Part shown: in pieces, positions 1 to 7,847 of the stretch | Layout: every line of letters begins with the position of its first letter | How positions within the stretch are numbered: position 1 is the stretch's first letter | NCBI RefSeq assembly: GCF_021166585.1 | Contig: NZ_JAJOZE010000003.1 | Span: 186,001-250,000, forward strand | Direction of reading: 5' to 3' | Source: Metabacillus kandeliae | Lineage (GTDB): Bacteria > Bacillota > Bacilli > Bacillales > Bacillaceae | DNA length: 64,000 nt | Notes under the pieces: generated by a model | What the model saw: the letters and a program-made list of their open reading frames with translations, nothing else | Database searches by the model: none | Told to the model about the DNA's origin: nothing | Made by a program: the position numbers and the translations under genes

Positions 1-2
1 TG

Positions 3-2564
3 CTTTCCCCCTGGATGCTTGCGGAGCTGATCGGAGCCAGGCCGTTTAATTCCTTCGTAGAGGTGGAAATTGAGGCTGACTCTGCGCTGATTGCGGCGGC
101 TGAAAAGGTGTATGACCTCCTTTCTGACTGTGATTTTATGCCTGATTTTCACGCCTGGCAGCACCAGCAGATTGGCTGGAAGCCGAAGGAAGAGCAGCTT
201 GAGGGCTTTGAAGCAGAGTTCTTCAACGCAGCAGCGGCTGATTTTCTGGACCGTGATCAAAGTCTTCGGAATGCCTGGAAGGCTGTCCTTGACGCCCATC
301 CTCCCCTCTCTCATTTTGAAGGGCATTTTCTTGATGAACAGGACTGGCTCGAGAAAATCGGCTGGATTCTTGATGATACACCGTTTACGATCGGCCTTCG
401 CCTGAACGAGCCGGATTACGATGGCGGTGAGTGGCGGCTTGAGCTGATGCTTCGCGATAAGGTACTGGAGGACAATATCCGGGTTTATGACGGCAAGAGC
501 TCCCTCCCTGCCAAGTGGAAGAAATACGCCGAGAAAATTGAGCGCGAGCAGGAGCGTTTTAAAGAAGCTGTTCCATGGCTTTCCTTTACAAGCGGCACAA
601 CACTTGTCAGTGAAGAGGAAGCATGGCAGTTTCTGACTGAATCGAGCGAAATGCTAGTGAATATGGGAATTGAAATCCTCTTGCCGTCCTGGTGGCAGGT
701 TGTGAAAGAATCACAGGTGCTCATGCGGGCAAAGGTTTCTTCCACACCGCGCGGCCCATCCTTTTTCGGCATGAACTCGCTGATCGATTTTAACTGGCGT
801 TTTTCCACAAATGGAGTGGATTTTTCAGAAGAGGATTTTCTGCAGCTTGTAAATGAAAAGCGGAGACTTGTGAATTTCAGAGGCCAGTGGATCAAGCTTG
901 ATCCGGCGTTTATTCAGCATGTGAAAACGGTGCTGAAGCGCGCAGAACGGGAAGGGCTTCATTTTTCAGACGTCCTGGTGCAAGAGCTAGCGGAAAATGA
1001 AGAAGAATCACAGGATGAGGAAGCGATTGATCCTCGGATCTTTGCCGGCATTCAGATTGAACTGAACCAGCAGATGAAAAAGATGATTCATCAGCTCACC
1101 TCCCTGCAGAATATTCCTGACTATCAGGTGCCGGAGAGCTTTCACGGTATGCTGCGGCCCTACCAGCAGCAGGGTGTAAACTGGCTGCTATTCCTAAGAG
1201 AGCAGAAGTTCGGCGCCACCCTTGCTGATGACATGGGACTCGGGAAAACAATTCAGATGATCGCCTACTTTTCTTATTTATTTGAAAAAGAAAAGCCGGA
1301 GTATCCGGCCCTGATTGTTGCGCCGACCTCTGTCCTCGGCAACTGGCAGAAGGAAATCGAGAAATTCGCCCCTCATTTAACGGTTCACCTCCACTACGGA
1401 CCGAACCGGGTGAAAGGTGAGGGCTTTGAGGAGAAGATGAAGCAGGCGGATATTGTGCTCACTTCTTACGGGCTTGCTTCTTCTGATGTGGAAGATGTAG
1501 CGGCGATGAAGTGGAATACCATCTGCATTGATGAAGCTCAGAACATTAAAAATGCCCACACAAAGCAGTCCCGCGCAATTCGGCAGTTGAAGGGGCAGCA
1601 TCATATTGCTCTCACCGGTACACCGATGGAAAACCGGCTGACAGAGCTCTGGTCGATCTTTGATTTTACCAACCACGGCTACCTCGGAACACTGCACGGC
1701 TTTCATAAGCGGTTTGTGCTGCCGATTGAAAAGGACCGGGAAGAAGCAACCGTTGAGCGTCTCCGGAAGCTGATTCGTCCGTTTCTGTTGAGAAGAACAA
1801 AACGGGATGAACAGGTTGCCCTGAATCTTCCTGAAAAACAGGAGCAGAAGGAATATATTCCGCTCACCGTCGAGCAGGCTTCCCTTTACGAGCAGCTTGT
1901 GAAGGATACATTTGAACAGGTCTCCCAGCTCGCCGGCATGCAGCGGAAAGCTTTAATTTTAAAAATGCTCGGCAAGCTGAAGCAGATTTGCGACCACCCA
2001 GGTCTTTATTTAAAAGAAGATCAACCGAGGAAGGTTGTGGACCGCAGTCTGAAGATTGAAAAGCTGATGGAGCTCATAACAGCGATTCGCGAGCAGGAAG
2101 AAAGCTGCCTCATCTTCACGCAGTATATCTCAATGGGCAACATGATGAAGCAGCTCCTGGAAAGAGAATTCGGCAGCGAAGTCCTGTTCTTAAATGGCAG
2201 TGTGTCTAAAACAGACCGTGATAAAATGGTCGAGCGGTTCCAAGGGAAAGAAGTGCCGATTCTCATCCTCTCCTTGAAGGCAGGCGGCACAGGGCTGAAC
2301 CTGACAGCGGCGAACCACGTCATTCACTATGACCGGTGGTGGAACCCGGCTGTAGAGAATCAGGCAACAGACCGCGCCTACCGCATCGGCCAGGACCGGT
2401 TTGTTCACGTGCACAAGCTTATTACGACAGGGACGATTGAAGAAAAAATCGACGTGATGCTCGATAAGAAGCAGTCGCTGAACGAAGAAATACTTCAAAG
2501 TGAAAGCTGGATTACCGAGCTTTCGACTGATGAATTAGAAGAGCTGTTTACTTTGAGTGTGTAG
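3..2564 (+). CDS. ywqA: SNF2-family DEAD/DEAH-like helicase (YwqA-like), 5' truncated by window edge
   Basis: Swi2/Snf2 ATPase expected to translocate on double-stranded DNA; the cellular role of YwqA is not settled. Counting from the ATG at 15, the N-terminal ~350 residues are the SNF2-associated domain of bacterial members. The helicase core follows: Walker A DMGLGKT near residue 405, DEAQ near 506, and motif VI QATDRAYRIGQ near 783. The frame is open to the left edge and the family is usually about 900 residues, so the true start probably lies outside the window; the ATG at 15 has no visible ribosome binding site. Ends just before a small basic ORF. Family is certain, biological role is not. 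Confidence 0.93.
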   Translation, partial: LSPWMLAELIGARPFNSFVEVEIEADSALIAAAEKVYDLLSDCDFMPDFHAWQHQQIGWKPKEEQLEGFEAEFFNAAAADFLDRDQSLRNAWKAVLDAHPPLSHFEGHFLDEQDWLEKIGWILDDTPFTIGLRLNEPDYDGGEWRLELMLRDKVLEDNIRVYDGKSSLPAKWKKYAEKIEREQERFKEAVPWLSFTSGTTLVSEEEAWQFLTESSEMLVNMGIEILLPSWWQVVKESQVLMRAKVSSTPRGPSFFGMNSLIDFNWRFSTNGVDFSEEDFLQLVNEKRRLVNFRGQWIKLDPAFIQHVKTVLKRAEREGLHFSDVLVQELAENEEESQDEEAIDPRIFAGIQIELNQQMKKMIHQLTSLQNIPDYQVPESFHGMLRPYQQQGVNWLLFLREQKFGATLADDMGLGKTIQMIAYFSYLFEKEKPEYPALIVAPTSVLGNWQKEIEKFAPHLTVHLHYGPNRVKGEGFEEKMKQADIVLTSYGLASSDVEDVAAMKWNTICIDEAQNIKNAHTKQSRAIRQLKGQHHIALTGTPMENRLTELWSIFDFTNHGYLGTLHGFHKRFVLPIEKDREEATVERLRKLIRPFLLRRTKRDEQVALNLPEKQEQKEYIPLTVEQASLYEQLVKDTFEQVSQLAGMQRKALILKMLGKLKQICDHPGLYLKEDQPRKVVDRSLKIEKLMELITAIREQEESCLIFTQYISMGNMMKQLLEREFGSEVLFLNGSVSKTDRDKMVERFQGKEVPILILSLKAGGTGLNLTAANHVIHYDRWWNPAVENQATDRAYRIGQDRFVHVHKLITTGTIEEKIDVMLDKKQSLNEEILQSESWITELSTDELEELFTLSV

Positions 2565-2580
2565 CTTGGAGGGATAGATT

Positions 2581-2700
2581 GTGGCAGAGGTGAAGAAGAC
2601 GAGGAAGAAAGCAGCAAAACCTGAGAAGCCGAAAAAGGCTCCGGAGTGGGAGGAGCTTTATCGGATTGCGGGGAAGAAGGCTGTCGGGTATCGGAAGTGA
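2581..2700 (+). CDS. Small lysine-rich protein, 39 aa, unknown function
   Basis: GTG-initiated ORF 16 bases after the helicase stop, with a GGAGGG ribosome binding site about 6 bases upstream. The product is very basic in its first half (KKTRKKAAKPEKPKKA) and ends with a short amphipathic stretch EWEELYRIAGKKAVGYRK. The spacing suggests co-transcription with the helicase and translation from its own site. The composition would suit nucleic-acid or ribosome contact, but that is only inference. Not recognised as a named family; the good ribosome binding site and tight placement are the reasons for calling it. Confidence 0.55.
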   Translation: MAEVKKTRKKAAKPEKPKKAPEWEELYRIAGKKAVGYRK

Positions 2701-2788
2701 AGTTTGGGCAGTGCGGCTTGGGTCGTGCTGCTTTTTTTGTTGGTTTTTTTACTCTTAAGAATAGGTTGGCTGGCTGGGCGGACAAAAT

Positions 2789-2942
2789 TGAGTTTTATGG
2801 AGAGAAAACTGAGTTTTGGCTCTCAAATGCGGGTCGGTGAATATATGGGGCGTTTTGGTGAATATATTTCTACTTTCGGTGAATATGTAAGGGGGTTTGG
2901 TGAATATGATGGCTGTTTTGGTGAATATGGAGAAGGACTATC
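2789..2942 (+). repeat. Tandem 21-bp periodic array, GGTGAATAT core
   Basis: Five copies of GGTGAATAT start at 2836, 2857, 2878, 2899 and 2920, exactly 21 bp apart. Two weaker TGAGTTTT units lie before them at 2789 and 2810. The array fills most of the gene-free stretch 2701-3030 between two convergent genes. ORFs crossing it (repeated FGEY residues) look like translations of the repeat, not genes. See the related arrays near 32.3, 39.0 and 63.9 kb. Confidence 0.8.
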
Positions 2943-3030
2943 ATTAATATTTACATTTCCTCCTTACAAAACACAGTTTCTGAGCTTCAAGGGGTTACCA
3001 TTTTCAGCTGAATCAGTTCTTCCATGAATT

Positions 3031-3675
3031 TTAACGCTGGATGACATCAAATTCATCCACCTCTCCGCCTTCTATTGCTTTTTTTCTAATGTCTTTTATA
3101 TCAAGTTCAATTTGTGAAGCCTGCGCTTTGGTGATCTTGAAGTGACTGGACGGAATTTTCCAATGCCCTCCATCTGTCTTATATGCACCTGGAAATTTCC
3201 CTTTTTCACACATTCTCCGAATCGTTTGGTCAGAAACACCTAATATGATGGAAGCTTCCTTAGGAGAAATTCCTGCAGCTTTATTGCTTGGCTTCTCTTC
3301 TAACGTAATTAGATTTGCTAGCAATTTTTTTCTTAGTTCTTCTTGGCTGTCATCTAGAATTTTCGAGATGAGTTCTAGATAGTCAATAATGGCTAGCTTT
3401 GCATCTAATTTTGTATTCTCATTTTCAAAGCTACTGGTATTCATTAACTGTTTTTCAATTTCCATAAATTTTTCCGCATCTTCCTTTTTAAACGGATTAG
3501 GCGACGGATTGATGGAGTGTATTTCTTCAATCAAGTTTGAAAATGGTGTTCCAGTTAACGTATTTTCAATTGCTAATTTAATAAGTGTCTTGGACTGATC
3601 AAAAAGTTCCTGGCTGGATAAAGTCCAAATGGCGCTCCAAAGGTTTTCATGATCCTTCTCGATCAAACGATACAT
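3031..3675 (-). CDS. HTH_17 (excisionase/MerR-like) DNA-binding protein with helical N-terminal domain
   Basis: 214 residues from the ATG at 3675, chosen because AAGGGAGG lies 6 to 8 bases upstream; the longer frame to 3774 would run through the promoter. Residues 1-135 are a mostly helical domain I do not recognise. Around 140-185 is a winged-helix HTH_17 module, with SPKEASIILGVSDQTIRRMC for the helix-turn-helix and GGHWKIPSSHF for the wing. This module is typical of excisionases and some antitoxins. No integrase, toxin or phage gene adjoins it. A predicted promoter and four 9-bp repeats sit directly upstream, suggesting autoregulation. Function unknown. Confidence 0.8.
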   Translation of the reverse strand: MYRLIEKDHENLWSAIWTLSSQELFDQSKTLIKLAIENTLTGTPFSNLIEEIHSINPSPNPFKKEDAEKFMEIEKQLMNTSSFENENTKLDAKLAIIDYLELISKILDDSQEELRKKLLANLITLEEKPSNKAAGISPKEASIILGVSDQTIRRMCEKGKFPGAYKTDGGHWKIPSSHFKITKAQASQIELDIKDIRKKAIEGGEVDEFDVIQR

Positions 3676-3693
3676 TTCTCTACCTCCCTTACC

Positions 3694-3760
3694 ATAATAA
3701 TATCCATATTTGATCGAAAAATACAACATATTCAACATTCTCAACAAATTTAACATTTTA
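3694..3760 (-). promoter_or_regulatory. Promoter with four 9-bp iterations upstream of HTH_17 gene
   Basis: On the minus strand TTGTAT (3721-3726) and TATTAT (3697-3702) are 18 bp apart. On the plus strand AACA recurs at 3725, 3734, 3743 and 3752, exactly every 9 bp, in units such as AACATATTC and AACATTCTC; the first unit overlaps the -35 box. This looks like an iterated operator for the neighbouring DNA-binding protein (inference). Confidence 0.5.
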
Positions 3761-3854
3761 AGATATAGGTCCATTGATTGATAAATCTCGACAAAAAACT
3801 ACGAAGGATTCCTTTCATTTAAGTCGAAATAGTAAAAGTCGAGGGGGAATGTGG

Positions 3855-4748
3855 ATGAAGGATCTATTTTTTGCCAGGCAATGGGACTTGACGATCAGTG
3901 AAATGAAGCCTGTCTCGCAGCGGGTATCTGTCTTTATTCAGTCTACGAGATCAGTTTATATTATAAAGCAGAAGCAATCGATCGAAGGAATTTTGGCAGA
4001 AACGAAGCTGGCCGAGCATTTAAGCGGCAACCTGCCTGTGCCGCTGCCCATTAAAACGGTTCATGGAGATTACTTTGCAGAATGGAAGGGTGAGCTGTAC
4101 TGCTTGTATCCTTATTTGGACGGCCAAACTTTGAGTGCACAAAAGAGCCTCCAATCGCCAGGCTTGTTTGGGCAAACGTTTGCCAAATTTCATAAAAAAA
4201 CAAGAAGATTTCAAAACGGCCAAAGCAGTGATTTTTACGAAACCGTTTATGGCTGGGCTGCAAAAACCATCCTCGCAAAAGACCCATCACTATCTAAAGC
4301 CTTCTTTAATCTTGAGCCTCTGCTGAAAAAAGCCAGCCATCTGCCAAAGCAGCTGATTCATCGTGACGCCCATCCATCGAATTTTCTTTTTACAGACAGC
4401 GAACTGACAGGGATTCTTGACCTTGAACTAGCTGAGGAAAATATACGTATTTTTGATCTATGCTATTTCTGTACAAGCATTTTGTACGGAGTTTATGCCG
4501 ATGAGAGCTTGAGAAATGAGTGGCTTGCCTTCCCCGGAAAGCTTCTGCATCATTATGAGCAGGAGAACCCGCTGCAGCAGTCAGAGCTTGAGTTTATATG
4601 GGTGGTTCTGCTCGGCGTGCAGGCTCTTTTTATGGCAGATTTCCTGTCAAATGATTCTCTTTATGAATGCAATAAGGATATGTTTCTTTGGATTCTTGAG
4701 CACAAAGAAGAGATTTTGGCCGGGGTCCGGGAGATTTCCAGGGTTTAG
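3855..4748 (+). CDS. APH/CotS-type phosphotransferase, 297 aa
   Basis: Small-molecule kinase of the aminoglycoside-phosphotransferase fold. The catalytic loop HRDAHPSN gives H169, D171 and N176, followed by the metal-binding ILDLE motif about 20 residues later. The N-lobe has the expected strand with a lysine (YIIKQK). The ATG at 3855 was chosen because GAGGGGG ends 7 bases upstream; an in-frame ATG two codons earlier is too close. The substrate cannot be read from sequence; homoserine, choline and spore-associated kinases share this fold. A GNAT gene follows after 31 bases and may be co-transcribed. Drug resistance is not implied. Confidence 0.82.
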   Translation: MKDLFFARQWDLTISEMKPVSQRVSVFIQSTRSVYIIKQKQSIEGILAETKLAEHLSGNLPVPLPIKTVHGDYFAEWKGELYCLYPYLDGQTLSAQKSLQSPGLFGQTFAKFHKKTRRFQNGQSSDFYETVYGWAAKTILAKDPSLSKAFFNLEPLLKKASHLPKQLIHRDAHPSNFLFTDSELTGILDLELAEENIRIFDLCYFCTSILYGVYADESLRNEWLAFPGKLLHHYEQENPLQQSELEFIWVVLLGVQALFMADFLSNDSLYECNKDMFLWILEHKEEILAGVREISRV

Positions 4749-4779
4749 CTGAAAAATCGTACCAAAGGAGAACCGCACC

Positions 4780-5562
4780 ATGCTAAAAGACATCACAAAA
4801 CTAGACTTCGCTTATCTCGAAACCTTCACCAATCGCATTGATACTTCCTGGGGTGCTTTCTTCTGCAATGAAGAGCATCCGAATTATTATGATGCCAACC
4901 ATGCTTTTATTGCTGAAGCGCCTGCCAATCCGGGGTTGGCGATTGATGAAGTAATACGCTTCTATCAGGAAAAGAACCTGATGCCCCGCTTTTATCTTTA
5001 CCAAATCGACAAGTTGGGGCCATTTATAGAAGAGCTGAAAACACGGGGATTCGGGTATGAATCTTTCATCTCCCCTGTTCAGCTTTGGAACAATGAGGTG
5101 ATTCAGCTGCCGGAGGATCCAAACGTGACGGTTGAAGTCGCTGGACCTCAGCAATATGAAGAAGCACTTTCCATCAAATGCAGCATTGAGGAATTCGGCG
5201 GCAGGGAAACGATTGAAAAAGCCTTCAAAACTCAGTTCGAGCACCCAGCTTTTACCCACTACCTGCTCCGCTACAACGGAACAGCCTGTGCAGCAGCCTG
5301 CCTTTTTGAACATGGTAATCAGGCGAGATTAGAGAGTGTTGCCACGCTCTCTTCCTATAGAGGAAAGGGGCTTGTCGGACACTTGATTCGTTTTATCCAG
5401 CAGGAGACAGTTAATAAAGGGATTCAGCAGCTTTGGGTGCTGCCGATTAATGAACAGATTGAGAAAGTTTATGGAAAGTACGGGTTTGATACGGTGCTGA
5501 AGATGGAAACCGGCCATGCGTTCAGGGGCGGGCGGAGTATTTTGGAGATTCGGGGAAGCTGA
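4780..5562 (+). CDS. GNAT-family N-acetyltransferase, 260 aa
   Basis: The C-terminal half carries the GNAT fold, including the acetyl-CoA loop RGKGLVGHL beginning at about residue 194 and a terminal GKYGF segment. The N-terminal ~110 residues are a second, degenerate GNAT-like half, as in other double-domain members of about 260 residues. The start has AAAGGAGA 8 bases upstream. Placed 31 bases after the APH-type kinase and followed by a good terminator, so the two probably form one short operon. The acceptor substrate is unknown. Confidence 0.85.
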   Translation: MLKDITKLDFAYLETFTNRIDTSWGAFFCNEEHPNYYDANHAFIAEAPANPGLAIDEVIRFYQEKNLMPRFYLYQIDKLGPFIEELKTRGFGYESFISPVQLWNNEVIQLPEDPNVTVEVAGPQQYEEALSIKCSIEEFGGRETIEKAFKTQFEHPAFTHYLLRYNGTACAAACLFEHGNQARLESVATLSSYRGKGLVGHLIRFIQQETVNKGIQQLWVLPINEQIEKVYGKYGFDTVLKMETGHAFRGGRSILEIRGS

Positions 5563-5591
5563 ATGAAAACAGGAATCAAATTCTTAAACAG

Positions 5592-5624
5592 AAAAAACCC
5601 AGACCTGATAGTTCTGGGTTTTTC
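5592..5624 (+). terminator. Intrinsic terminator after GNAT gene
   Basis: An 11-bp stem, AAAAACCCAGA (5593-5603) with TCTGGGTTTTT (5613-5623), and a 9-base loop. The T-run forms the 3' arm. Confidence 0.85.
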
Positions 5625-5690
5625 CATTATTGTACCTGTCTGGTTGAATAAAATGAGAAGCTTACCTCATTATCCAACTGCAGTCATTCA

Positions 5691-5780
5691 TTGATTCTTT
5701 TGAATAAAGTTAGGGTTCAAGAGCAAAATATTGTTGCAGCATTAAAAGAAAATGGTGGTGATATTGATGCGTCGCAGTAA
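5691..5780 (+). CDS. Possible short ORF or gene remnant, 29 aa
   Basis: A TTG-started frame ends with NKVRVQEQNIVAALKENGG then DIDASQ and a stop. The residue composition looks protein-like and the stop overlaps the next ORF by 14 bases. No convincing ribosome binding site was found, so this could be the tail of a decayed gene rather than a functional one. Confidence 0.25.
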   Translation: MILLNKVRVQEQNIVAALKENGGDIDASQ

Positions 5781-5922
5781 TAATAACACTTTGTTTGGGG
5801 TAGGAATAATTGCTATTCTTTTAACATCTATTTACACTGCAATTTTAGCTTCACTGCTTCAAAAAACGAAGGAACGGGTTGATTATCTTTATCATCAGGA
5901 ACGTTCTAATAGAAATAGATAA
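5767..5922 (+). CDS. Small single-span membrane protein, 51 aa
   Basis: ATG at 5767 with GGTGGTGA a few bases upstream. Residues 9-30 (FGVGIIAILLTSIYTAILAS) form one hydrophobic helix. It is flanked by a short MRRSNNN start and a charged tail rich in K, R and E, so the protein is probably inserted with a cytoplasmic C-terminus. A terminator follows 6 bases after the stop. No family recognised. Confidence 0.55.
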   Translation: MRRSNNNTLFGVGIIAILLTSIYTAILASLLQKTKERVDYLYHQERSNRNR

Positions 5923-5927
5923 ATTTG

Positions 5928-5950
5928 GCGATGATTTCATCGCTTTTTTT
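5928..5950 (+). terminator. Intrinsic terminator
   Basis: GCGATG (5928-5933) pairs with CATCGC (5938-5943) across a 4-base loop and is followed by seven T. It closes the 51-aa membrane protein gene. Confidence 0.75.
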
Positions 5951-5982
5951 ATTTACTGCATTATATTACGGAGGTGCTGAAC

Positions 5983-6471
5983 ATGGGCAGAAAATTTGAA
6001 AAAAACCTTATAAAATGGCTTTATTTCTTTGGTATTGGTTCCTTTATTTACTTGATTAAAAAACCCCTTGCAAAGGATTGGCTCTTAGTTTTCTTTATAA
6101 AAAGCTATTATGCCTCATTGGTCGATAAATTGGTTGTACATAAAGGTTATGTTAAATACCCCACCCGATCTCCAAGAACAGTTAAAACAAGTTTGCTGTT
6201 TGATTACCTGCTTTTCCCCATTTCTTGTGTTTTTTATAATCAGCTGACGAAAGATTCCCGCATCCATCAGTGCCTTTTAAAAGTGCTGTATTTCAGTGTA
6301 CCGATGACGATTACTGAGCTATGGCTGGAAAAGAATACAAAGCTTGTGAAATATAAAAAGGGATGGAATTGGAAAACCACTTTTTACTCGCTTTCTTTTT
6401 CTTTTTTATTAGTCAGATTTTCAATGGCTGTTATAAGGCACCTCTTCAATAATAAATACGATTTCTCTTAG
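5983..6471 (+). CDS. CBO0543-type multi-span membrane protein, 162 aa
   Basis: The ATG at 5983 follows GGAGGTG by 6 bases; the GTG 9 bases earlier belongs to the ribosome binding site. Four hydrophobic stretches can be seen, around residues 10-25, 30-47, 70-92 and 130-153, separated by short basic loops. Length and pattern match the CBO0543-like membrane proteins common in sporeformers, whose function is unknown. AT-rich codon use is stronger than in the neighbours. Assignment is by pattern only. Confidence 0.6.
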   Translation: MGRKFEKNLIKWLYFFGIGSFIYLIKKPLAKDWLLVFFIKSYYASLVDKLVVHKGYVKYPTRSPRTVKTSLLFDYLLFPISCVFYNQLTKDSRIHQCLLKVLYFSVPMTITELWLEKNTKLVKYKKGWNWKTTFYSLSFSFLLVRFSMAVIRHLFNNKYDFS

Positions 6472-6571
6472 ATGGAGGCTTTAACATAAGTTCTACCAGA
6501 GCATTCAGGCTGAACATTTTTTCTGACAATCATCTTCATATTATACAGCTTTGAATTTACCCACGTTATAA

Positions 6572-6613
6572 AAAAGTCCCAGGAACAGTTTCAAGACAAA
6601 ACTGTTCCTGGGA
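6572..6613 (-). terminator. Strong intrinsic terminator
   Basis: A 15-bp perfect stem, TCCCAGGAACAGTTT (6577-6591) with its complement (6599-6613). The A-rich run before it reads as T on the minus strand. It terminates the MRJP-like gene. Confidence 0.85.
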
Positions 6614-6620
6614 AACCATT

Positions 6621-7709
6621 TTATGAAAAGGGGCGAGCAGGAAATTCACCGATTTTCATACGAAGTAAACTATAAGGTTTCTGCCGCAGGTCCTTTCCAT
6701 AATGAAATCTGGGCTGCCGGTGCAATTGGTTTACAATGACATACAAATATTGATCAGGACCAATTGAAAACGTATCAGGCCACAGTATTCTTTGATCATG
6801 TGCAATGGTTTCCATGCGGCCATTCGGATCTATTTTACGGATACTGTTGTTTTCATAATCTCCCGCATAAACATTTCCCTTTGCATCAGTGATCATTCCA
6901 TCTGATGCCCCTTTTTCTCCCCAATACTGCACCTGAGAAGATAACTCCTTGTCAGGGATATTTCTGTCTCTCAGGGCTTCCGTGGAGATCGAAAATAAAT
7001 GACGGCTTGTCAGGGGAGCATAAAATAACTTTTTTCCATCCGGAGAAATCGCAAGACTATCAGACGCCAGTCTAAATGGAGAAGTTGAACCGTCTTTGTT
7101 TCGGTTCATTAAAATCCGGCCTTCTACTTTTGGTAAAAAATAAGGGTCGGGCGAAGTGGAAGTTGCCCCATTTAACCGTCTAAACGCGTTTCCATTTGAT
7201 AAATCTACGACGATAATCGCTCCTGGTCCTTTGGAGGAAGAATCCGTTATATAGGCATAACCAGCTGTTCCCACACGGTAATCAAACCGGACATCATTCA
7301 GGTAGGTTGTTGCCAGGACAACATCTTCTGTAAAAGTGTAGACTCTTCTAATTGTATTGGTGTTTAAATCAACAGCGACTAATTTTGCTCCGCCTATTAC
7401 AGGTTCGGAAAAATTGGGTGCCGCTGTATCTAAAATCCAAAGTGTTCCCCTCCCATCAGCTACAACACTTTGCACACTGATGAACGTCATTTTGAGATTT
7501 GCGGGGTTAACCACATTACTTTGCAAATTGGGATAAGGCTGCAATTTACCCCCAACTATTTCCGCCACTGTGAAGGCAACATCGTCTCCCCATTTCGGAA
7601 AGCAAACGAAAATGCGGCCAGTTTCTGAAACAGTCACACCAGTAGGCATAGCCCCATAAAATGCATGAACTAATTCTAAATTGCCGAAATATCTTTCACT
7701 AGGCAGCAT
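6621..7709 (-). CDS. Yellow/major-royal-jelly-like beta-propeller protein, 362 aa
   Basis: Six-bladed propeller of the yellow/MRJP superfamily, related to SMP-30/gluconolactonases. Typical segments are GTLWILD, YLNDVRFD, AYITDSS and SDGMITDAKGNVYAGDYE. Full length for bacterial members. No signal peptide, so it is probably cytoplasmic, unlike insect relatives. The ATG at 7709 was chosen because GAGGAGGAC lies about 10 bases upstream; a TTG at 7718 is too close to it. Monocistronic with its own terminator. Bacterial members may be lactonases or ligand binders; the substrate cannot be read. Confidence 0.8.
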   Translation of the reverse strand: MLPSERYFGNLELVHAFYGAMPTGVTVSETGRIFVCFPKWGDDVAFTVAEIVGGKLQPYPNLQSNVVNPANLKMTFISVQSVVADGRGTLWILDTAAPNFSEPVIGGAKLVAVDLNTNTIRRVYTFTEDVVLATTYLNDVRFDYRVGTAGYAYITDSSSKGPGAIIVVDLSNGNAFRRLNGATSTSPDPYFLPKVEGRILMNRNKDGSTSPFRLASDSLAISPDGKKLFYAPLTSRHLFSISTEALRDRNIPDKELSSQVQYWGEKGASDGMITDAKGNVYAGDYENNSIRKIDPNGRMETIAHDQRILWPDTFSIGPDQYLYVIVNQLHRQPRFHYGKDLRQKPYSLLRMKIGEFPARPFS

Positions 7710-7803
7710 ATGTCTCAAGTCCTCCTCAGCCTTTTAACGGATACACCTATATATGATTTGTATTTTTCCAAATGCCTGTTTCCGAGTAAGTTTTTCAAAA
7801 TTA

Positions 7804-7846
7804 AATAAAGCAGGTCTAAATCATAAGCGACTTAGCCTGCTTTTTT
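7804..7846 (-). terminator. Terminator of the mannoside operon
   Basis: On the minus strand AAGCAGG-C-TAAG pairs with TTTA-GA-CCTGCTT in an interrupted hairpin starting 2 bases after the nanE stop. The T-tract after it is only moderate, so confidence is limited. Confidence 0.55.
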
Positions 7847-7847
7847 G

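Noticed and set aside
2495-2785. Minus-strand 96-aa serine/proline-rich ORF
   Set aside because: Antisense of the helicase end and the lysine-rich ORF; low-complexity artefact.
2646-3027. Plus-strand ORFs of 64 and 107 aa with repeated FGEY
   Set aside because: They translate the 21-bp array and overlap the 39-aa ORF end; no ribosome binding site.
3031-3675. Phage excisionase or toxin-antitoxin pair
   Set aside because: HTH_17 alone is not enough; no integrase, attachment repeats or toxin next to it.
3855-4748. Aminoglycoside resistance gene
   Set aside because: The APH fold is shared by many metabolic kinases; no resistance-gene signature or mobile context.
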